The translations under genes and the position numbers were made by a program. A stretch of DNA of 13,749 nucleotides from Bacteroidales bacterium UBA4353 (lineage in GTDB: Bacteria; Bacteroidota; Bacteroidia; Bacteroidales; Paludibacteraceae), in contig DGSV01000066.1 in NCBI GenBank assembly GCA_002394025.1, positions 1 to 13,749 of the forward strand. Reading direction: 5' to 3'. Of the stretch, positions 1 to 4,759 are shown one piece after another. Below the pieces are notes generated by a model. It saw only the letters and a list, made by a program, of their open reading frames with translations. It searched no databases and was not told the origin of the DNA. The stretch's first letter is position 1. Every line of letters starts with the position of its first letter.

Positions 1-192
1 ATGATTGTAGTACCTGTAAAAGAAGGCGAAAACATTGAAAAAGCGCTGAAGAAATTCAAACGTAAATTCGAGAAGACCGGTGTCGTTAAAGAACTGCGCC
101 GTCGTCAGGAGTTCACGAAACCTTCCGTAGTGAAGCGTAAAGAGAAAATCCACGCTATTTACGTTCAGCACTTGCACCTCGAGGAGGATTAA
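1..192 (+). CDS. rpsU: 30S ribosomal protein S21
   Basis: Small basic protein of the 30S subunit platform, near the anti-Shine-Dalgarno end of 16S rRNA, with a role in translation initiation. The 63-residue product begins MIVVPVKEGE, continues with the lysine-rich helix ALKKFKRKFEKTG and has the RRRQEFTKPS segment typical of bacterial S21. The length matches Bacteroidota S21. The ATG is the first base of the window, so the promoter and leader are not visible. The stop codon is followed about 90 nt later by a strong intrinsic terminator, so this looks like a monocistronic unit or the end of one. Nothing odd is seen in the protein itself. Confidence 0.95.
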   Translation: MIVVPVKEGENIEKALKKFKRKFEKTGVVKELRRRQEFTKPSVVKRKEKIHAIYVQHLHLEED

Positions 193-279
193 GTTTTTTT
201 GCTTTCTCCACAATTTCGGTCTATTGATTTAGAAGTCATAGTTAAGCATAATAAATATAGTTAATTGTTAAATGTTCGG

Positions 280-313
280 CAGGTGGTTATCGTCAGATAG
301 CCACCTGTTTTTT
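280..313 (+). terminator. Intrinsic terminator of rpsU
   Basis: A 12-bp stem (280-291 with 296-307, one G-U pair) with a 4-nt GTCA loop is followed at once by six T residues (308-313). This is a textbook Rho-independent terminator on the plus strand, about 90 nt after the rpsU stop codon. It faces the minus-strand terminator at 343-383. Confidence 0.9.
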
Positions 314-342
314 CTATTTCTTCTGTTTTATCAATAAAACAC

Positions 343-383
343 AAAAAAAATCGGTCCTCATCGCATGACGCGGTGTGAACCGA
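343..383 (-). terminator. Intrinsic terminator of the small secreted-protein gene
   Basis: Read on the minus strand, TCGGTTC (383-377) pairs with GGACCGA (357-351) including one G-U pair, with a further short TCAT/ATGA stem inside the loop, followed directly by eight T residues (350-343). It lies about 85 nt downstream of the stop codon of the minus-strand gene at 467-829 and is its likely transcript end. A weaker 6-bp hairpin with a four-T run lies nearer the stop (441-460). Confidence 0.7.
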
Positions 384-466
384 AGCATATTGTCAATCGT
401 CAGCCTCACGGCCTGGGATTTGTTTGTTAGCATGTAAAATAGCGGAGTCATTAGTCCGCTTGATGT

Positions 467-829
467 TTAGAGTTCTGCCATGTAGTGGTCAAGACCTTTG
501 TTGCGCAACGTCACGTTCATCAGTCGCAAGTATTTGGCATACTGATCTTTGGAGAGTGTGTAGCGCATCTGTCCAAGGTTGGTGTAAACGGCCTTTTGTA
601 CGCGGCGGGCACGTTTGCTTGACTTGGCATACTTGGCGAATTTTATCTCAGAGTTCAGTTGTTCGGCATAGTCAGTCGCTAACTGGCTCTGAGTGGCGTC
701 AAGCATAAGATAGGTACTTAACTTATCTACATTAACATTCAACTCTAAATTGTTGTCTTTCACGCGATTTGCGGCAGACATCGTTGCGGCGCCAAGAAGC
801 ACGGCAACAATAAGTACAATCTTTTTCAT
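467..829 (-). CDS. Small secreted helical protein, unknown function
   Basis: I do not recognise a named family. The 120-residue product starts with a clear Sec signal peptide (MKK, hydrophobic core, likely cleavage after MSAA around residue 20), so the mature protein of about 100 residues should be periplasmic or surface-exposed. The mature part looks all-helical: a NLELNVNVDKLSTYL segment near residues 27-41, then a lysine/arginine-rich middle (KYAKSSKRARR), then LSKDQYAKYLRLMNVTLRN near the C terminus. The repeated pattern of leucine, then polar residues, then Q or QY loosely recalls the LTxxQ proteins of the Spy/CpxP type. That resemblance is inference only. From memory, similar small proteins are common in Bacteroidales. 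The gene stands alone, with an AAAGGA Shine-Dalgarno, its own promoter and its own terminator. Its long leader can fold strongly, which hints at post-transcriptional control. Confidence 0.85.
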   Translation of the reverse strand: MKKIVLIVAVLLGAATMSAANRVKDNNLELNVNVDKLSTYLMLDATQSQLATDYAEQLNSEIKFAKYAKSSKRARRVQKAVYTNLGQMRYTLSKDQYAKYLRLMNVTLRNKGLDHYMAEL

Positions 830-851
830 TCTTAATTCCTTTCATTTTTAC

Positions 852-913
852 CCCCTAAAATCATATTTAATGATTTTGGGGTTAACCTCATTATTGGTTC
901 GCTAACCGATGAG
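852..913 (-). promoter_or_regulatory. Structured 5' leader with two hairpins
   Basis: Between the -7 box and the start codon at 829, the leader can form two stems. The first pairs CCCC+AAAATCAT (852-864, with T856 bulged) with ATGATTTTGGGG (870-881), about 12 bp with a 5-nt loop. The second pairs CTCAT (887-891) and GGTT (896-899) with AACC (904-907) and ATGAG (909-913). Neither is followed by a T run, so they are not intrinsic terminators. The first hairpin ends about 22 nt before the ATG. An alternative stem around GGTTAACC (881-886 region with 903-907) could compete. The regulatory role is inferred and no known riboswitch motif was recognised. Confidence 0.45.
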
Positions 914-962
914 AGGTAATGTGTAACTAAAACATGCAAACTTTATTTCCTGTTTGCGAGTG

Positions 963-992
963 CAAAGGTACGACAAAAATATGTTGTACAAC
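963..992 (-). promoter_or_regulatory. Bacteroidota-type promoter of the small secreted-protein gene
   Basis: On the minus strand TACCTTTG (970-963) matches the -7 consensus TAnnTTTG exactly. GTTG (992-989) lies 18 nt upstream and matches the TTTG -33 box at three of four positions. The predicted transcript start near 956 gives a leader of roughly 120-130 nt. Confidence 0.65.
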
Positions 993-1132
993 ATAAAAAA
1001 TAGTCTATTATTTTACAAATTAAACAGCGAAATCTTTGTAATACTCTGTAAAACAAAGTGTAGAAGAAGTGTAAAGACATCTTAAAAATCGCCTCGTGTT
1101 TTGACCGACTCTAACATATTGTGAAAAAATCG

Positions 1133-1140
1133 TAACTTTG
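1133..1140 (+). promoter_or_regulatory. -7 box of the response regulator-folP unit
   Basis: TAACTTTG is an exact match to the Bacteroidota -7 consensus TAnnTTTG and is followed by CA, a frequent context. The start codon is 22 nt downstream, so the leader would be very short. No TTTG is found 19-21 nt upstream, so the -33 element is degenerate. The 333-nt gap 830-1162 otherwise holds only this promoter and the divergent promoter and leader of the minus-strand gene. Confidence 0.6.
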
Positions 1141-1162
1141 CAGGTTAATTACTTATGTAAAG

Positions 1163-2314
1163 ATGGCAAAAATTCTTATTATAGATGACGAGCGCAGTAT
1201 TCGCTCCACGTTGGAAGATATATTATCTTTCGAGAAATATAAGGTTGACCTTGCCGCCGATGGTCGCGAGGGTATTGATAAATTTGTGACGGGAAAGTAT
1301 GACCTTGTGCTGTGTGACATCAAGATGCCTGAGATGGATGGCATGGAGGTTCTCAAGCGTATTGCTCAGTCAGACAAGGACATTCCTATTGTGATGATAT
1401 CGGGTCATGCTGATATCAAGTCGGCGGTTGAATGTATAAAGTACGGTGCTTTCGATTTCATTGAAAAACCTATAGACCTCAACCGTTTGCTGATAACCGT
1501 CAAGAATGCCCTTGACCGCGGTACGCTGGTTGAGCAGACTCGTACGCTGAAGAAAAAAGTTGAGAACAAGTTCCGTATGATAGGTGAGAGTGAAGCTATA
1601 AGCCGTGTTCGTGATATGATAGACCGTGTTGCTCCTACCGAGGCTCGTGTTCTCATCACGGGCTCTAACGGTACCGGCAAGGAAGTCGTGGCACGGCTGA
1701 TACATGCCGGCAGTAAGCGTGCACAAGCGCCGTTAGTCGAGGTTAACTGTGCGGCAATACCTTCGGAACTCATTGAGAGTGAACTCTTCGGACATGAAAA
1801 AGGCTCGTTTACATCAGCCATTAAGCAGCGTATCGGCAAGTTTGAGCAAGCGGACGGAGGCACGCTGTTCCTTGATGAAATAGGTGATATGAGTCTCTCG
1901 GCGCAGACCAAAGTGCTCAGGGCTTTGCAGGAAAACGAGATAACGCGTGTCGGCGCCGATAAGGCCATACACGTTGACGTGCGTGTGCTCGCGGCGACTA
2001 ATAAGGACCTCAAGGCGGAAATAGAAAAAGGTAATTTCCGCGAGGACCTCTACCACCGCCTCAACGTGATACCCATACATGTTCCTGACCTTGACCAGCG
2101 TAAGGATGACATACCGTTGCTCATAGATTATTTCACGAACCAGATATGCTCTGAACAGGGAATTCCCGCCAAGAAGTTTGAGAAACAGGCTGTCGATAAG
2201 CTTCAACAGCGTTCATGGACCGGCAATATCCGTGAGTTACGCAATGTTGTGGAGAGGCTGATAATCCTATCGTCGTCAACGATTACCGCTGCCGATGTTG
2301 ATATGTTTGCATGA
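1163..2314 (+). CDS. Sigma-54 activating response regulator without HTH domain
   Basis: NtrC-family response regulator of 383 residues. The REC domain covers residues 1-120, with the acidic pair D8/D9, phosphoacceptor D52 in VLCDIKMP, S80 and K102. The AAA+ domain covers about residues 138-365, with Walker A GSNGTGKE (167-174), Walker B LFLDEIGD with D238/E239, and the sigma-54 contact loop in the form GSFTSA (about 214-219) instead of GAFTGA. From memory, this loop form is common in Bacteroidota. The protein stops at DVDMFA just after the AAA+ lid helix (GNIRELRNVVERL), so the C-terminal Fis-type HTH of classical NtrC is missing. It may activate sigma-54 holoenzyme from solution or through a partner. 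No histidine kinase is adjacent. Its TGA overlaps the folP ATG by 4 bp (ATGA), indicating coupled translation. The ATG follows an exact -7 box. The target genes cannot be told from here. Confidence 0.92.
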   Translation: MAKILIIDDERSIRSTLEDILSFEKYKVDLAADGREGIDKFVTGKYDLVLCDIKMPEMDGMEVLKRIAQSDKDIPIVMISGHADIKSAVECIKYGAFDFIEKPIDLNRLLITVKNALDRGTLVEQTRTLKKKVENKFRMIGESEAISRVRDMIDRVAPTEARVLITGSNGTGKEVVARLIHAGSKRAQAPLVEVNCAAIPSELIESELFGHEKGSFTSAIKQRIGKFEQADGGTLFLDEIGDMSLSAQTKVLRALQENEITRVGADKAIHVDVRVLAATNKDLKAEIEKGNFREDLYHRLNVIPIHVPDLDQRKDDIPLLIDYFTNQICSEQGIPAKKFEKQAVDKLQQRSWTGNIRELRNVVERLIILSSSTITAADVDMFA

Positions 2315-3174
2315 TACAGATGGGTGCTTATTCGCTCAATATTAATGGTAAGTTGCTCGATCTCACAGTGCCGGGTGTTATGGGCATCATCAATGTTACG
2401 CCGGATAGTTTCTACGCCACGTATGGTGATGACACATCAGCCGTGTTAAGGGCGGTCCGGTCAATGCTCGCTGACGGCGCTTCGCTGCTCGACATAGGGG
2501 GCTGTTCGACACGTCCGGGCAGCAGTCCCGTGTCTGCCGAAGAAGAGTTGCGGCGTCTTGATACGGCTCTTAGCGCAATAAGCAAGGTCATGCCCATGGC
2601 ACCATTGTCGATAGACACCTTTCGAGCCGAAGTGGCGCAGAACATGATAGAGCGCTATGACGTTGCGATGATTAACGATATCAGCGGTGGCGATGAGGCA
2701 ATGTATGACGTTGTGGCTGAGAACCATGTGGCTTACGTGCTCACGCATAACGATGTTAACAATACAGAGCCCGATGAGGCAAAATATATCGCTTCGGTGC
2801 TCAAGTGGCTTGAGAGGCGTGTGGCGCGACTTTTTGATAAGGGTGTGGCTGACGTGGTGGTGGATCCGGGATTCGGATTTGGCAAGACACTACAGCAGAA
2901 CTATCATCTGCTGCGTAACATTGATGTGTTGCATAGTCTTGACTGTCCGGTGCTCGTGGGGTTGTCACATAAGTCTATGCTATACAAGTTGTTAGGTATA
3001 TCGGCTAATGATGCTGATCACGCCACGACAGCCGCTAATACCATAGCCCTGACCCGTGGAGCTGACATACTGCGCGTGCATGATGTTAAGCATGCCACGC
3101 AGGCGGTGAAAGTATTTTGTGAAGCAGGAGTCAGCAGTAGGGAGGCATTGACTATTAGACAATTTACTATTTAG
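2311..3174 (+). CDS. folP: Dihydropteroate synthase
   Basis: Condenses dihydropterin pyrophosphate with p-aminobenzoate in folate synthesis (cytosol, sulfonamide target). The 287-residue TIM barrel shows GIINVTPDSF (25-34), DIGGCSTRPG (61-70), SIDTFRAEV (100-108), INDISGGD (121-128), DPGFGFGKT (185-193, K192), GLSHKSM (217-223, K221) and LRVHDV (254-259), in the right order and at the usual length. Some motifs differ from the common form: Cys in GGxSTRPG, His where SRKS usually has Arg, and THND where the MHMxG loop is expected. The ATG overlaps the regulator stop by 4 bp, so the two are co-transcribed. The last codons (about 3152 onward) lie inside the left arm of a 17-bp inverted repeat, so the C terminus may have been shaped by repeat sequence. 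The family assignment is secure. Activity is expected but not proven, given the motif changes. Confidence 0.93.
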   Translation: MIQMGAYSLNINGKLLDLTVPGVMGIINVTPDSFYATYGDDTSAVLRAVRSMLADGASLLDIGGCSTRPGSSPVSAEEELRRLDTALSAISKVMPMAPLSIDTFRAEVAQNMIERYDVAMINDISGGDEAMYDVVAENHVAYVLTHNDVNNTEPDEAKYIASVLKWLERRVARLFDKGVADVVVDPGFGFGKTLQQNYHLLRNIDVLHSLDCPVLVGLSHKSMLYKLLGISANDADHATTAANTIALTRGADILRVHDVKHATQAVKVFCEAGVSSREALTIRQFTI

Positions 3175-3326
3175 ATATTGTGTCTTTTAGTCATTTATCA
3201 TTCGTGAAATTCGCTAAATTCGTGAACAAAAACTTAATCCGGTGCCGGCAGGGCGGGGGGTAGAATATAATAAGCCAAATATCAAAATGCTTAAATAAAT
3301 AGTAAGATTGTAAATTGTCTAATAGT
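3151..3326. repeat. 17-bp perfect inverted repeat flanking the folP-ssb gap
   Basis: ACTATTAGACAATTTAC (3151-3167) recurs as its exact reverse complement at 3310-3326, separated by 142 nt, with a few further pairs inside. The left arm covers the last coding triplets of folP just before its stop codon at 3172-3174. No transposase, and no clear target duplication outside the arms, was seen. It could be a small non-autonomous element, a recombined intergenic repeat, or a transcript-end structure. The origin is undetermined. Confidence 0.6.
3200..3226. repeat. Three tandem 9-bp units (ATTCGTGAA type)
   Basis: ATTCGTGAA (3200-3208), ATTCGCTAA (3209-3217) and ATTCGTGAA (3218-3226) follow each other without spacing. 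The outer copies are identical and the middle one differs at two positions. From memory, such TTCGTGAAATTCG strings recur between genes in Bacteroidales, but this was not checked. The unit is followed by a short GC-rich stretch (3239-3262) unlike its surroundings. Confidence 0.75.
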
Positions 3327-3333
3327 AAATTTA

Positions 3334-3363
3334 ATATCAAAATAGTAAATATCAAAATAGTAA
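3334..3363. repeat. Two exact tandem 15-bp units upstream of ssb
   Basis: ATATCAAAATAGTAA occurs at 3334-3348 and again at 3349-3363. A diverged partial copy (AAATATCAAAAT) lies at 3278-3289, and the submotif TAGTAAAT occurs three times (3323, 3343, 3358) and once inverted at 3162-3169 within folP. The array ends six bases before the ssb ATG, so copy number would change the ssb leader or promoter spacing. No exact TAnnTTTG box is seen in the gap. TAAGATTG at 3303 is a one-mismatch candidate. Confidence 0.8.
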
Positions 3364-3369
3364 ATTATT

Positions 3370-3729
3370 ATGTCAATCAATAAAGTAATACTTGTTGGCA
3401 ATGTGGGTCGTGACCCTGAAGTTCATTATATTGAACGTGGTGTTGCCGTAGCTAATTTTTCTTTTGCCACTTCCGAACCTGCCCGCAAACTTGCCGATGG
3501 CACGGAAATTCCCGAACAAACGGAGTGGCACTACATAACCGTGTGGCGTCAGTTGGCGGAGTTTTGTGAGAAATATGTTCGTAAAGGTATGCAGCTATAC
3601 ATTGAGGGGCGCCTTCGTACTCGTCAATGGACAGATAAAGAAGGCCGTACAACGAGTCGTACGGAAATAGTTGCTGATACAATTCAGTTGTTAGGTAAAC
3701 GTATTGATAATGAACAGAAGCAGCAATAA
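3370..3729 (+). CDS. ssb: Single-stranded DNA-binding protein, short form
   Basis: OB-fold SSB of 119 residues. It begins MSINKVILVGNVGRDPEV and carries the usual signatures TEWHYITVWRQLAEFCEKYV (about 52-71), KGMQLYIEGRLRTRQW and RTEIVADTIQLLGKR. It should coat single-stranded DNA in replication and repair. Most bacterial SSBs continue with a flexible Gly/Gln/Pro-rich linker and an acidic DDxPF tip that recruits partner proteins. Here the protein ends at RIDNEQKQQ directly after the OB fold, so both linker and tip are absent. The reading frame is clean to its TAA, and the next gene starts inside it (20-bp overlap). The start ATG is fixed by the conserved N terminus and sits directly after a 15-bp tandem repeat. 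A second full-length ssb elsewhere in the genome is likely but not visible. Confidence 0.9.
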   Translation: MSINKVILVGNVGRDPEVHYIERGVAVANFSFATSEPARKLADGTEIPEQTEWHYITVWRQLAEFCEKYVRKGMQLYIEGRLRTRQWTDKEGRTTSRTEIVADTIQLLGKRIDNEQKQQ

Positions 3730-4732
3730 TCCCCGTGTCGCTATCGTAGGTGCCAGTGGTGCTGTGGGTCAGGAATTTCTTAAGATTCTTGAGCAGCGTG
3801 ACTTTCCTATGTCATCGTTGCGTTTGTTTGGTTCGGCACGCAGCGCCGGTAGCACACGTGTATTCCGCGACAAGGAAATAGTCATTGAGGAATTGCGTCA
3901 TGGCGATGACTTCCGCGATGTTGACATAGCTCTTGTGTCTGTCGGCGGTTCCGTATCGCGCGAATTTGCTGATGACATAACACGTTATGGCGCTGTGATG
4001 ATTGATAACAGCAGTGCTTTCCGTATGGATGTTGACGTGCCCCTTGTGGTGCCGGAAATCAACATTAAAGACGCCTATGACGCCCCGCGGCGCATAATCG
4101 CCAATCCCAACTGCAGCACTATCATCATGGCATTGCCGTTGTATGCCATAGAATGTATGAGTCATATCACCAGCGTACATGTAGCCACTTACCAAGCGGC
4201 AAGCGGCGCAGGAGCGCAAGCTATGGAAGAACTCAAGCAGCAGATTGGTGAGCTGACACGTGGTGAGAAAGTCACTGTTAACAAGTTCGCACATCAGTTG
4301 GCATACAATTTGATACCTCATATTGACGTTTTCTGTGATGATGCATATACCCGTGAGGAACTCAAGATGCATTATGAGACGCGCAAGATTATGCATAGTG
4401 ACGTCAGTGTGAGCGCCACTTGTGTGCGTGTGCCATGTCTCAGGGCGCATAGTGAGGCGGTATGGGTCGAGACCGAAAAACCGCTGACGGTGAACGAGGT
4501 AAGGAAGGCTATAGAGAGTATGAAAGGTTGCACAGTGCTCGACGAACCGGACAAACATATCTACCCGATGCCTTATATGCTCTCGGGCACTGACGATGTG
4601 TATGTAGGCCGCATAAGGCGTGACATAGCCAATGCCAATGGCATAACATTTTGGTGCGTAGGAGACCAGATACGCAAAGGTGCGGCGCTTAATGCCGTGC
4701 AGATAGCAGAAAAGTTGTTTTTGAATAATTAG
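3710..4732 (+). CDS. asd: Aspartate-semialdehyde dehydrogenase
   Basis: Reduces aspartyl phosphate to aspartate semialdehyde with NADPH, the branch step to lysine, diaminopimelate, threonine and methionine. The 340-residue product has the NADP-binding loop GASGAVG (14-20), the catalytic cysteine in NPNCSTI (C135), the YQAASGAG segment (161-168), the acid/base histidine in CLRAHSEAV (R245, H247), and the typical C-terminal motif with WCVGDQIRKGAALNAVQIAE. An in-frame TTG at 3704 is possible, but the ATG at 3710 gives the normal N terminus. It overlaps the ssb end by 20 bp and is followed 27 nt later by the C10 protease gene, so it is the second gene of a tight run. Full length, with no missing key residue. 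Confidence 0.95.
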   Translation: MNRSSNNPRVAIVGASGAVGQEFLKILEQRDFPMSSLRLFGSARSAGSTRVFRDKEIVIEELRHGDDFRDVDIALVSVGGSVSREFADDITRYGAVMIDNSSAFRMDVDVPLVVPEINIKDAYDAPRRIIANPNCSTIIMALPLYAIECMSHITSVHVATYQAASGAGAQAMEELKQQIGELTRGEKVTVNKFAHQLAYNLIPHIDVFCDDAYTREELKMHYETRKIMHSDVSVSATCVRVPCLRAHSEAVWVETEKPLTVNEVRKAIESMKGCTVLDEPDKHIYPMPYMLSGTDDVYVGRIRRDIANANGITFWCVGDQIRKGAALNAVQIAEKLFLNN

Positions 4733-4748
4733 CTAACTAGTCCCATAT

Positions 4749-4755
4749 AAAGGAG
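4749..4755 (+). promoter_or_regulatory. Strong Shine-Dalgarno of the C10 protease gene
   Basis: AAAGGAG lies 4 nt before the ATG at 4760. Most other starts in the window have A-rich leaders without such a site, so this canonical ribosome binding site stands out. It supports the chosen start. Confidence 0.6.
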
Positions 4756-4759
4756 ATAA

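Noticed and set aside
193..466. Possible tRNA genes after rpsU
   Set aside because: tRNA genes sit near rpsU in some Bacteroidales, but no cloverleaf, anticodon arm or GTTCGA-type T-loop could be assembled; the gap holds two opposed terminators and a weak hairpin.
424..708. 94-codon plus-strand frame over the small secreted-protein gene
   Set aside because: The minus-strand gene has a signal peptide, promoter, Shine-Dalgarno and terminator; the plus frame has none and a Cys/Trp-rich shadow composition.
852..881. Intrinsic terminator upstream of the small secreted-protein gene
   Set aside because: The hairpin has no T run on either side, and it lies between divergent genes where no transcript needs to end.
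1405..2013. 202-codon open frame on the minus strand opposite the response regulator
   Set aside because: It mirrors the AAA+ coding region and its serine/arginine-rich product is typical of an antisense shadow.
3151..3369. CRISPR array or insertion sequence in the folP-ssb gap
   Set aside because: The units are 9 and 15 bp long with no spacers, there is no transposase frame, and no clear target duplication flanks the inverted repeat.
3812..4558. 248-codon open frame on the minus strand opposite asd
   Set aside because: It lies wholly within a clear aspartate-semialdehyde dehydrogenase gene, its product (rich in Cys, His and Tyr) resembles no family, and it has no promoter or ribosome site.
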